From positions 372,001-436,000 of the forward strand of contig SADC01001296.1 in the NCBI GenBank assembly GCA_004194705.1: a stretch of 64,000 bases of DNA, given 5' to 3'. Positions 45,691-56,449 of this stretch are shown here, one piece after another (position 1 is the first letter of the stretch; every line of letters begins with the position of its first letter). The position numbers and the translations under genes are program-made. The notes beneath the pieces are model-generated. The model saw nothing but the letters and a program-made list of their open reading frames with translations. It did no database searches and was not told the DNA's origin. This DNA is from Ditylenchus dipsaci (Eukaryota; Nematoda; Chromadorea; Rhabditida; Anguinidae).

Positions 45691-47036
45691 AGGACAATTC
45701 GCCTCCCGGGACAATTCGCCTCCAATTACATTTTTTATTTCCTGCTTAGTCTGTCAGTTCACTCCATGAACAATAAGCTTATTCTTAGTTTTTATTTTTG
45801 CAGTTAAGGTAATGTTGTAGTTGTATTCAAACTATTTTTTGAACTTTTCTGTCAATCCATCAACGGATCGCCCTAATTTTCTCATGTTGTTGTCCACATG
45901 GTTCATTTAGATTGTCCACTTGGATCATGGATGTCTCCAGCTAGTCAAAAAAATTTCAGCCACTAAAACTACTCAAATTTTAGATACGTTCATCAAAACA
46001 GCTAGTTATATAAAATATCTCAGATTTAGATGGTTTAGATAAACTGACAAACATTTGACCAAATGGACACTCATGTGAACCAAGTGGATACCCACGTCGT
46101 GTGTTGGGTGTTGCATCTCTTTTTTAAATTGAATTTTATACCACGTATTCACCGGAAACCTGTAGAAAATAGACAATTGCTCCCTGTTCATAAAGGCATT
46201 CTTACCCTGCTCAGATAATAGAGACAACAATTATTTGACTTCAAAATTTATCAGGCTATAACCAACTTTAGCTGCCTTTTTTTTGATTCAAGTGGACGAC
46301 CACATGGTTTAGTTAGTGCATGAATTAAGCATGAGAACTAAAGTTGGATCGTAGATAAAATTTTAAATTTTAAAAGTTCTTTACAAGACGAAAATATCAC
46401 TATCCGGGTACCACTACACTACCTGAGTACAACAAAATCAAGTGGTCGTTAATTTGGTGAAAATTTTTTTCACGTTTTTCATAGGTTAATCATTTTTTCT
46501 GTAGCAAATTTACTCTTTTTTGTAGCAAATCCGATTTTAGTCCGTAGCACATATACTTGAGATAGTGTGCTTATTTATTCATCCTAAATTCTCAAAACTT
46601 GTATTCTGAGTCTATGAAAGACTTGGACTTCATAAAAGACAGGTGGATCAATCGCTGGTAAAGCCGCTGGACTCTAGTTCTAATCTAACACACACACCTG
46701 GCATCTCTCGACAGCTTCATTACTAGAAGTTTTAATGAATATATCTAAAATTTGAGTAGTTTTAGTGGCTGAATTTTTTTTGACTAACTAGAGACCTCCA
46801 TGATCCAGGTGGACCATCTAAATGAACCATGCGGACAATAACATGAGAATATTAGGGCGATCCGGTGATGGATTGACAAAAAAAAGTTAAAAAGTTATTG
46901 GAATACAACTACAACATTACCTTAACTGCAAACAAAAACTAAGAATAAGCTTATTGTTCATGGAGTGAATGGACATACTGAACAGGAAATAAAAAATGTA
47001 ATTGGAGGCGAATTGTCCTGGAGGCGAATTGTCCGT
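45691..47036. mobile_element. 1.35-kb element with ~300-bp inverted repeats
   Basis: Both ends carry two copies of GGACAATTCGCCTCC and then a long mirrored stretch (CATTTTTTATTTCCTG, CATGAACAATAAGCTTATTC, AGGTAATGTTGTAGTTGTAT, GATCCA.GTGGA). The middle, 46020-46720, has no domain I recognise. Class unknown; MULE-like foldback is possible. Confidence 0.75.
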
Positions 47037-47064
47037 GTACCGAAAATTAGTGGGGAAATTGGTG

Positions 47065-47291
47065 CGTAGGCGTTTGGCCACTTTTGTCGCATTTTTGGCG
47101 TATTGCCCTATGTTTTGTTTTAGCCACTTAGGCTTATTTTTTCAGCCATTTTGTAGTTCGTAATACATTTTTATGGTCCCTAAGCCTAAGGCTAAGCCTA
47201 AGGCCTAAGCCTAAGTAGGCATAAGTGGCTAAAACAGAACATAGGGCAGAACGCCGAAAATGCGACAAAAGTGGCCAAACGCCCCAACGCC
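47065..47291. mobile_element. Hairpin MITE with GGCGTTTGGCCACTTTTGTCG ends
   Basis: Arms of about 80 bp mirror each other, and the loop is a (CCTAAG)n stretch, CCTAAGCCTAAGGC. No target repeat is clear. Confidence 0.7.
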
Positions 47292-47468
47292 GGGAAATTC
47301 AGTGTTTTGAGGGAAATTTGAATTTAGTGGGGGAATTTATTAATTAAATGGGAAAATTCAGAAATCTAGTGGGTAATTTTAGATTTTTTCTGAAAAAAAT
47401 ATCTCCTACCCTAACTCGAAAAAGAGAAGAAGATGCCCTGAGCTGGTAAAAAGAGACAAAAAGTGCTA

Positions 47469-47800
47469 CAGTCAAACCTCGCTATAGTGGCACCCCCAAA
47501 AGTTCGTTCCCGCCTAGGGTCCGACACTTTTTTGACCCAATTTGCAAAATATTTTATCGATTCTGTTATGACAGTCTGGTCGCAAATATCGTGAGGATTC
47601 CGACTTTGCCGATCGTTTTTTGAAAAGTAAACGAATTTTGGGTTGAAAAAGTGAAACCTCGATATAGTGGCACCTGTTTTCAAAAAGGGGTGCCACTATA
47701 TCGAGGTTTCACTTTTTTAACCCAAAATTCGTTTACTTTTCAAAAAACGATCGGCGAAATCGGAATCCTCACGATATTTGCGACCGAGGTTGTCATGAGT
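47469..47800. mobile_element. Pogo-like element, right end truncated
   Basis: The left end CAGTCAAACCTCGCTATAGTG is followed by GCCTAGGGTCCGACAC and an almost perfect inner hairpin centred near 47680. The right outer terminus is missing. Confidence 0.75.
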
Positions 47801-47960
47801 GCTTGGCCACTTAACTTTTGATAAAATTAACTGTATTTACTTAATTATTACTATTTTCGGTAGTGAGCTTTCCAAAATACGTTTTATTATACGTTTTTAG
47901 CAATTGTAAAAATACAAAATGGAGAGGCGCCTTACAGGCTCTTTTCATGAATTATTTTAA

Positions 47961-48192
47961 AGGGCCATTGCCACCTGTTTTGAATTGTCCCCGTCAATTC
48001 AAATTTTTTTCCCTGATCATTGAACTTTTGTACGCATTTTTTGGCCTGGTTTCTAACAAAACAAGGCCTAGAATTTAATTTTAGGTATAGTTTTGTTAGA
48101 AACCAAGTTCGAAAATCCGTATAGAATTTCAATGATCAGGAAAAAAATTTGAATTGGCGGGGACAACCGTTGTCGGGGACGGCAATGGCCCT
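47961..48192. mobile_element. TTAA-flanked foldback MITE, well preserved
   Basis: Ends AGGGCCATTGCC and GGCAATGGCCCT lie inside exact TTAA copies. The arms of about 100 bp are nearly perfect complements. Confidence 0.88.
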
Positions 48193-49700
48193 TTAATGAG
48201 CTCCCGATCAGTAGTGTATAATCGCTCTTTCTTGGCTTTGACTAAAGTAAACCACCTTAAACCACCCCTGTAAAAACTTACGAGAATTACAAAAATCATA
48301 TTTTAGTGTCGTTTGTTTGTTTTTCATCGTAAGTTTCGGAAATTATGGTTTCGTTATTTTCGTTATTATGTTTCGGAAGAAATTCAAAAATTTCTAAAAG
48401 TTTATTTCCAAAATCTGCCCCATTTTTTTCGGAAAATGGAAGAAGAAACTACACCGAAGAAAAAAACAGAATTCCGTCCATGTCTTTAACAAAAACAACC
48501 TAGACACTGCGAGGTTGAAAGATAAAGCCCTAATTTTTGAAATTACACATTTTTACTTCTTATTTTAGATGTTTTTTTGATTGTTGACAGTTTACTTTCA
48601 ATCAGGGCACAATAGGAAAACCGAAAAAAGTGGACTCATGACTAAAATCTGACTATTTGCCTTGGGAGACCAAGGTAAACCACCTTAGACCACCTTAAAC
48701 ACCTAAAAATAAGGCTGGACTCCATTATATCAGCTAGCCCAAACAGTGGTTTTAGAGTATTATTCTAACGGAAAACATGTTTTTATGGCGCGGAAAGACA
48801 TTTGTGCAAAAAAAATCTCGAAAATTTTGACTTTTTTCCTTGGAGGACCAAGGCAAGTCACACGGAAAGGGTAACTGGATACCTGGTCTTGTTCATTTTT
48901 ACCATGTTTTGGTCACTGGAGCTTGATAAAAAAGAGCTTATATTGCATTTTATAAGTCTTAAAAAGTTTGCCGGTCCCTATTTGCTGGTCTCTTAATTTT
49001 GCATATTTTATCACGATTTTATTCTTAACTATTGCTATATTTCATAAAAAAAATGACTGCCGCATTATTTTCTTTTGTTTTGCATAAGGAAATTAGATAA
49101 CAGTTTTTAACAAACACTTTTTCACAAAAACTGCATGATATAAAAATACCACCAAATTTAAAACAGCATTTTTTCGCAATATATGAAACGAAAACGAAAA
49201 ACCAAATATGCGTTAGAGAGAAAATTTTCTCCTTCACAAAATAAATTATAAGAATACTGTGTGTATAAAGGCAACTGAACTATGGTCATACTTCTCCAAA
49301 ACTATTCAGGCTTGTATAAATCGAGTGCAGCAGGTTCTTAAACAATGCCTAATTTTTTAAACTATTTTTGTATTTTTGTAAACTGCGCAAAATTGTGAAC
49401 GAATAAAAGGCGTTTACACACTCCGCCCGTAAAGTATTTAATAAATATTTATTGCTTAAAAATTGACTACTTGTTTAAAAATACAAATAACAGTTCGAAA
49501 TATTTTTATTCCATTCTCATTTAGTCCAAATCAGCAGTCATGCTTAGAGCTCACATTCATGGGTAAGCACATTGCAAATATAAGGCGATTGGCAGGGAGG
49601 GTCACACGGTCCCCAGAGATCACTTCATAGCTTGCCAGTCTGTATGCCGGGCTTTTGTACTCTTAATTAGATTACATTCTAACTTTCTGTTTAACCAAAA
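48193..49700. other. Intergenic, no supported gene
   Basis: Only short chance frames are present. From 49540 onward the sequence is the conserved 3' flank of the peptide gene family (CATAGCTTGCCAGTCTGTA at about 49628), which is shared with copies A, B and E. Confidence 0.5.
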
Positions 49701-49706
49701 AAAAAA

Positions 49707-50043
49707 TCAACCTTTGCACCGGCCGCGGACACAGTAAGGCTGTTCTTCAGGGCAGCGCGCTGAGTTGCGGCATCTAATTATGGGGTTAGCAGCAACCAGC
49801 AATTGCCGGAAAGAAGGAGGATCTAAACTGGTCAATAAATATGAAAAACAATTATTGGACTAGTGTGGAGCTTACAAAAGCAAACGCCGCCTCTACACAT
49901 CCCTGGATAACATTCATGGTCGTTGTCGCAGATTTCTTGAGCATTAGCTAGAGACATAAAATAAAAGAATTTGTATAAAAAGCTTATAACTAACCTGCAA
50001 CCACAAACACAACTGTGAGCAGGAGGATGTTCAAGGTCGACAT
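49707..50043 (-). CDS. Small secreted two-module cysteine-rich peptide (copy D), intact
   Basis: Exons 50043-49995, 49947-49876 and 49822-49707 give 78 residues ending TGA. The signal peptide is residues 1 to about 19 (MSTLNILLLTVVFVVAANA). Module 1 is C-x5-C-x4-C-x4-C, two residues shorter than in the other copies. The linker SFRQLLVAANP is unchanged. Module 2 is C-x5-C-x6-C-x4-C and basic near the end (CVRGRCKG). All phases agree and no shift is needed, so this is the best candidate for an expressed member. It is head-to-head with copy E, 1.4 kb away. TATA box at 50098-50092. Confidence 0.87.
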
Positions 50044-50091
50044 TTTTGGGATGGTTTGTAAAACTAGATAAAAACACTACTGATTGGCTGA

Positions 50092-50098
50092 TTTTATA
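50092..50098 (-). promoter_or_regulatory. TATA box of peptide gene copy D
   Basis: TATAAAATCAGCCAATC lies 49 bp upstream of the ATG. Confidence 0.6.
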
Positions 50099-50199
50099 GA
50101 ACTATTTAACATATTCAGTATCTGAAAAAAATCTAGCGACAAAGAAAAAGGTGAGTGGAATTAATTTTTAACATTTTCAATAGTCGTTTTCTCGAAAAA

Positions 50200-51250
50200 T
50201 ACTGCCCAAATACAAAAAAACTTACCATGTATTTGAATGTATTCTGGTGTAGAAAATTACGTAGATCATTTTTGTAAAGATGAGTATGGGTGTTTGAATT
50301 TAAAGAGATTACCTAATAACCTGTTTTAAATTTCTAACTATTTCCAGAAAAGTGAAGTATCTTACGAGAGGCGGAAGTCACTTGTTTCAAAACTGCATTT
50401 ACAACTGTCGAAATGAGCTTTCGAATAAGTAAATGAGTTGGACAAGTTGGCTTTTGTGTGTGTTTTGTTTTAGTCGTTTGTTGGACAGTTAGGGTTGGAC
50501 AACTAGTCCAACTTACACAAAGACGCTTTTCTTACCTGTCTGCTGCTCGAAAACAGCTCATAGTTCTTTAGGATGTATTTTCTTTACAAAATAAGGGTTT
50601 GCAAAATAAGAGTAACTTGCCTCATATCGCATGTTCCGAAAAGCGTAATTTGAAGACCTTTTCTTGTGTCAGGTCTGGCCTCTATTTTTTTATTTGCTTT
50701 TTCATCAAGAATCTTACTCCGCTTCATGTCACAGGTATGTTTGCAACTCTCACCGTGCAAGTCTCTACGCCTCTTGTGGAAGCGTAATGAGCTTGGAGTT
50801 GAGATGCGGTGTCGTTAACTGGGGCGTCAACTGTACCAAAAAAAGACAATCTAGCTTTAAAGAATGAAAGTTAAAATTTTCTCATAATATTTAAAAATTT
50901 TAGCTTACAAAATGTTTAGACATGTTTCTTTTCTCGTGTTGAACAGAAAAAAGTTTAGGACGTGATAAGAGGTCATTTTTCAAAAAAAAGGGGGCTATGG
51001 AGCTGTCACAAAGTGCAAAAGTAGCCCCAAATTGGCACCGTAAAAAAGTATTGTGGCGACAGCGACTTACAAAACGCAATATGAAACTTTCTGTTGGGTT
51101 TTTTTTGCGTTTGGTGATATTTTTCAGTATATTTGTACAGTACATACAGTACAGTACATTTGCTAAAAGACTTTTTTAAGACTAAAAAATAGAATATACA
51201 ATTACAGTCCGATCTTTCTTAGTTATTCGTTTTGAAAAAAGACCGATGAG
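50200..51250. other. Region between divergent peptide genes D and E
   Basis: Contains short chance frames, one TTGGACAAGTTGG...CCAACTT inverted word near 50435-50515, and no recognisable gene. It may contain shared regulatory sequence for the two genes. Confidence 0.45.
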
Positions 51251-51357
51251 AAATGTTTAAAATTAATTCCACTAGTCTTTTTCTTTGTCGCCAGATTTTT
51301 TCCAGAAATTCCCCCAGTAAAAAAGCAAATTCAAAAATTAGTAGTATGCTGAATCAA

Positions 51358-51364
51358 TATAAAA
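51358..51364 (+). promoter_or_regulatory. TATA box of peptide gene copy E
   Basis: TATAAAAGCAGCAAATC lies 49 bp before the ATG at 51413. Confidence 0.65.
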
Positions 51365-51412
51365 GCAGCAAATCAGAAGTCTTTTTATCTAGTCTTACAA
51401 ACCATTCTAAAA

Positions 51413-51747
51413 ATGTCGGCTTTCCACATCCTCCTGCTTACCGTTGTGTTTGTGGTAGTGGTTAGTGATTAGTTTTTAGCTCAAAGTATTTATTTATTTT
51501 GTAGCCAATGCTCGACAACCCTGCGACGATACTGATGATTGTGTGGACGAGAGACACGTGTGTCGAGGAGGATTTTGCATCCGTAAGCTTTATATTAGTA
51601 ATTAATTTCGTCCAATTTATTGATAGTTTAGTTCCTCGATCTTTCCGACAATTACTGGTTGCTGCCAATCCCATAGGTAGCTGCCTTTATCCATTCAACT
51701 GCCCTAAAGAGAAACCCTACTGTGTCAACGGCCAGTGCAGAGGTTGA
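51413..51747 (+). CDS. Small secreted two-module cysteine-rich peptide (copy E)
   Basis: Exons 51413-51460, 51505-51582 and 51632-51747. Exon 1 is one base shorter than in the other copies at the donor (GTAGTG|GTTAG versus GTCGTGG|GTTAG), so the signal peptide is out of frame with exon 2 as written. A lost G in a G run explains it. Exons 2 and 3 keep both C-x5-C-x6-C-x4-C modules, the SFRQLLVAANP linker and the usual GGT TGA ending (CVNGQCRG). If the shift is real the gene is dead; if it is an assembly error the product is a normal family member of about 80 residues. Confidence 0.75.
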
Positions 51748-51899
51748 CTTTTTTGTTAGTTAAGCAACAAGTCTCAATTTAATATAAGCATTTGAGACCA
51801 CAAAAACCTGGGATACAGACTGGCAAGCTATGAATACAATCCTATACTCGGTTGTTTCACTGACTGCCCATTTCCTACAATTTGCAATGAGCTCACCCA

Positions 51900-53180
51900 C
51901 AAATGTGTGCTCAGAATGTGAGCATCTCACGTGCTTTGAACTTTAAACCTAATTAAGAAAAAAAGTTAAACTGTTTTTGAAATGTTGGAAAACAAATAAA
52001 TGAGCTTTTAAAGAGCCATATACAGTGAAGATGACTGTTGAAACTTTACATAAAGTTTAAAACATTGCCTACCAACTTCAAATATTTTAACACAGGGCAC
52101 TTAATAGACATCAAAGTTGTAACGACTTGTCACCAGGATGGTATCTTAAGCCGACTGAGGCGAAAGCACGCAGCTTACTAAAATTTTTGAAGCAAATTAT
52201 TGGCGCTTTTCGTTTATTTTTGACTGTTTTGCGGCGATTTCGAGGTGCTGAGGTAAAATGCATTCTTCATTTTAGTAATTATATTTACAAGAGAAGTACC
52301 CAAACTGATAATTTTAGAAAACATTTAGTTTTTGTTTTTTGTGTATTTCTACGATACTATCTGAGTTATGTGTGAATTTGCACTAATGGGTCGATGTCAT
52401 TATTAAAAGCCGATGAATGCCTTCATCAAAAGTGCCGAAAAAACATGATACATCATGGTTCATGATTTAGAAAGAGTATAGAATCTTATAGCTTCCCCTA
52501 GCGCAAACGTCAATTTTTTTCGAAAGGGCAACTACCCGTGGCCGGAGTATAGAATCCTCCCCTGGCCCAAAAACCGGTTTAAACTTCGTTTTTATGCGAT
52601 TTGTATAGACGTATAGAAAAAAAAATAAAGAAACGATTGGGAAAGCACTTTCCACAAAAAATTTTAACCAAAAATCGACTTTTTGGCCGTTCTGGAGGGT
52701 ACTCAGATACTTTATTTGGTGGTATTTACCCTGTTTTGGTCACTGGAGCTAGGCCAAAAGAGTCTCTATATTCATTTTCAATCAAGAGTCTTGCTCGGAA
52801 TCATGTCTAAGGTAAGTGAGTGCGCGCATCTCTAACTCTCAAGCCCCCTTCGTCCCTTTTGGGGGCGCAGCAGGCTTGGGGGCTTGGAGTTGAGATGCGC
52901 ACACCCACATACCTTAGACACAAATCACTCGAAAGTGACTCTGGATTCGTAAAACTTATATGCATACCAGAGTTTCTTCATGCGGTAGGCCCCAGTTAAC
53001 AAAACTATGTTTAAATATTATGATTTTCGGTCTTTTAAAGATGTCCGCGTACCCGTTTAGGTTGAGTAACTCAACTTGAGTTACCTTGGTCCCCAAGGTA
53101 CAAATGAAAAAATTTTTTTTTCCAAAAAGTGCTAAAAAGTGTCTTTCCACTAATTTTTTGTTGCTTTTTCACGTTTAAAG
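51900..53180. other. Intergenic; composite repeat at 52775-52990
   Basis: The 52775-52990 part is the GCGCGCATCTCT/ACTCTGGAT family (GGCGCAGCAGGCTTGGGGGC). The rest shows no gene. CTTGGTC(C/T)CC(A/C)AGG words recur around 53085 and elsewhere, probably element ends. Confidence 0.5.
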
Positions 53181-53331
53181 TAGGGTGGTGCGGTTACGGT
53201 TAATTTGGCCCTGCCCGGTTTTCGGTTAACCGCGTTTTTTCGTACCCGGTTTTCGGTTCCGGTTAATTGGGCCAAAACCAGTTCGGTTCGGTTGACCGAC
53301 CGGGTCGGTTAACCGACCGTGCACCACCCTA
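53181..53331. mobile_element. 151-bp hAT-like MITE, CGGTTAACCG repeats
   Basis: Ends TAGGGTGGTGC.CGGT are inverted and flanked by GTTTAAAG and ATTTAAAG (7 of 8). The interior is nearly all CGGTTAACCG/CGGTTCGG words. Confidence 0.85.
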
Positions 53332-53504
53332 ATTTAAAGTTGCTAAAATGCCATTAGGAAACAGTTTTTGCCATTTTCGGGCCAGGGGGGATTGTATACT
53401 TTAGCCCTACCCGTGATTCTTGACCTCTGAATAGACCCATTAACACTTGGTTTTCGAAAAAATCGAAATTCTTTTTTGGTTTAGCCTTGGTCTTCCAAGC
53501 AGTG

Positions 53505-53995
53505 GTGTGAAACGCTCCGGCTCTGACTCTCGCTCTAGCTCTGAGCCAGAGCGAAAATTTTGAAAACGCAGAGCAAGGGCCAGAGCAAAATTTTCAAAAA
53601 GTTGCAGCCGGAGTCAGAGCACAAATTTGAATAGTTCAGAGCCAGAGGGGAACCGAATTAAAAAAAAAACCTCACAGCAAGAGCGGGAGCGAAAATCAAA
53701 AAACTTGAAAAGCTTTGTGAGCCACCAAAAGTTTTACGTACTAAGTACTCTTTTGGTAAGCAAACTATCTAAAAAACTAGAAGCTGGCACAAAAGCAAAC
53801 CCGCCGGGACCAATTCTTATGTTTTTAAATCAGGGCTGCCATCTCAAAATTTCAAAAAAAGAACATTTGGTCAAAAAACAGGAATTTGAAGGAAAAAGAG
53901 CATTTATCATGTGCTTATTGCCATTTTGAAAATTCAAAATCAAAAATTTTGAAAGCTCAGAGTCAGAGCGAGTACCAGAGCCAGTAAAAAACGAT
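53505..53995. repeat. GAGCCAGAGC-repeat element
   Basis: Words CTCTGACTCTCGCTC and AGAGCCAGAGCGAAAATTT occur in opposite orientation at the two sides of an AT-rich core, the same design as the hAT-like elements. The boundaries are not resolved. Confidence 0.55.
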
Positions 53996-54419
53996 TGTAC
54001 ACGGTTGCAGTATACAATCATCCCGTAGAGTTCTCGGATAGAGGAGATAACTTCATATTCGTGTTTCTCGACCTGGATTTCATGTGAAAGGCGGCTGTTT
54101 TTTGAATCTGAACATTTTTCGAACCACAGGGGGCATTGTCGCGAGCGGCCACGGCCAACAGCTCGTGAATTGGAAAAGGGGGAATGAAGGGGATATTTGA
54201 TCCCACTCCCTTTGGATCCGCAGGAAAATGCCTTAACCAATAGGCCACCAAACCCCAGACTGGGAAAGTGAAGAAATTTGTAGGCATCACTTGCGTCGAA
54301 GACGCAACAGCATCATGGGCTCTTAGTCAAAATTTCAAAAATTTAAATTGGTGCTTTTTAAATTGTAAAGGGAAGGGTGTAACATTTCTTTTTCTTTGAC
54401 AACTGGGATTATTGCCAAT

Positions 54420-55541
54420 CATTGTTGTTCCGGCGCCGGCGCTGCCCCGGGAAAAAACAGCGCCGGGTCGGCGCTCGGCGCCGGCGCTGGGGCCAATGAA
54501 AAATTTTGGTCGGCGCCGGCGCTAAAAATTTTCGTCCCGGCGCTGGCCCCGACGCTGTTTTTGAACGATTATGGAGCCGGCGCTGTTTCTAAAATTTAAC
54601 AGCCTAAAATTGAGAAAGACAATTATTCTTAATTTTAAACTAAATTATCAGAACTTTTGTGCTGCAATTTCTTTCATTTCTTTAAATATTTTATTTATTT
54701 TATTTATTTTCTTTAATTTTTTAGTTTATTTTTGTAACATAACCAGGGTATACTATGCTATTTTTAAAAAAGTAATTCACACAACTTTTATTTTCACAAG
54801 ACTAATATGGATTACCCATTTCTTTCATGAACTTCCCTTTTATCTAATAACTCCACCTATATGGACTTATTTCTCAGCATACGGAAATACAGGGTGTTTC
54901 GAGAAATCCACAGGATTTTAATGGTTATAACTTGTTTTCGCGACCGAATTTCTAATTTCTGTTTCCTTCAACCATTTTCTCTTGACAGGCAATTCATTTG
55001 GTGTATAATGTCAAAAATACGGTTTTCGCTTGGTCCCTTTGTGGTCCTGGTCTGTGGGTGGCTCCTAGATGGCTAAAACCCGAAACAACAGGGGGACCAA
55101 GCGAAAATCATAATTTTGACATTATACATTTAACGAAATTGCCCGTCAAGAGAAAACGATTAGTAAAAACAGAAATTCGTTCTAGAAAAAGGTTATAGCC
55201 ATCTCAAATTCTGCGGATTTTTTAAAACACCCTGTATTTCAAAATTCACTCATCATGAGGAACTAATACAGGAAATATATCGATATAGATAGCAAATAAT
55301 TATTATCGCTTTCACTGTAAAAAACATACTGTTGAAAAAAATAGGAATTTTTCATGAAATTTACAGCAAAAGCAAAATTATCAAGCCGGCGCCGGCGTCG
55401 GCGCTGCCATGAACGCCGGCGCTGGCGCCGGAACCAAAATTTTTTAAGGGAGGCGCTCGGCGCTGGCGCTGGGCCCTTTTCTCAGAAAGGGTCGGCGCCG
55501 GCGCTGGCGCCGGCGTCGATCCCGGCGCTGGAACAACACTG
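54420..55541. mobile_element. Non-autonomous hAT element, GCCGGCGCTG-array family
   Basis: It is bounded by an exact 8-bp repeat TTGCCAAT (54412-54419 and 55542-55549). Ends CA(T/G)TGTTGTTCC.GCGCCGG are inverted. Subterminal arrays of GGCGCCGGCGCTGG occur on both sides, and a mariner-type MITE is nested at 54890-55234. Confidence 0.92.
54890..55234. mobile_element. Mariner-like hairpin MITE, CAGGGTGTTT ends
   Basis: Ends CAGGGTGTTT and AAACACCCTG lie within TA duplications. Arms of about 150 bp mirror each other (GGTGTATAATGTCAAAAATAC, GGGACCAAGCGAAAATC). A left-only relative starts near 44690. Confidence 0.85.
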
Positions 55542-56253
55542 TTGCCAATACGAACTTTATAAATCGGAATTAAACTAATTGGCACAGTGTCACAATGGAG
55601 CTGTGGTGTCAACTGGGCCAAAAAGCATTTTGACTTTTTATCAACTGGGCCAAAAACCATTTTATTTTCGATTAACTGAGCCAAATACTAATTCGCATCT
55701 TTATCAACTGGGCCAAAATGCTTCTTGATTCAAGGCTTTCAATAAAGCCCGGAAAATTTCAAATTTAATGCCATTAAATTCGAAACTACTGGAGGGTGCC
55801 TAAACCATCCAGAATATTCCCAGAAATTCAATCGCGCCTAACAGCAGTGAAAATGATAGGAAAATCGTCCGCGTTTGCAACTCTCGCATAATATACTAAC
55901 TTTAATTTCAGCCAATAAAAGCAGTTTATTTGTTTTAAATTTAATTATTTTTTTCGGCCATGTTTACCGACTATTTCAAACCTAAACAGCTTCCCTCCTC
56001 GAAGCGTAACAATTACTATAAATAAAAAAGTGAATTAAAAAAGTTTTTTTTTCCGTTGTATGTCCACGGACTTTCAATGTCCGCGGGCAAATTGCACAAA
56101 TTATGCAAAATGTTCGGTTGCCGACTAAGTAAGTTAGAAATAAAATTTTCAAATACAAAAAAGCTGAAGTCTCAACTCCATTTTTTGAACAACATTACAA
56201 AATTTTGAAAACAATAATAATTTTTCAAACATATTTTTATATTTTTCAAAATA

Positions 56254-56440
56254 CAGTCAACTCTCGATAATGCGTCACTCGCTAATCCGTCACTCTCGAT
56301 AATCTGTCACCTTCGTGACACTTTGTTTGGTTTTGCTTTAAATAAATAAGGCTAATCCGTCACTCGATAATCCGTCACTCTTGATTATCCGTCACCCCAC
56401 GGCCGGTCCCAAGGGGTGACGGATTAGCGAGAGTTGACTG
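56254..56440. mobile_element. 187-bp pogo-like MITE after the unknown gene
   Basis: Ends CAGTCAACTCTCGATAATGCG and CGCGAGAGTTGACTG-type complement are flanked by TA. AATCCGTCACTC words repeat five times. It ends 10 bp from the stop codon of the neighbouring gene. Confidence 0.85.
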
Positions 56441-56449
56441 TAATATATT

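Noticed and set aside
55354..55684. Ala-Gly-Pro-rich open frames on both strands
   Set aside because: They arise from the GGCGCCGGCGCTGG array of the 54420-55541 element.
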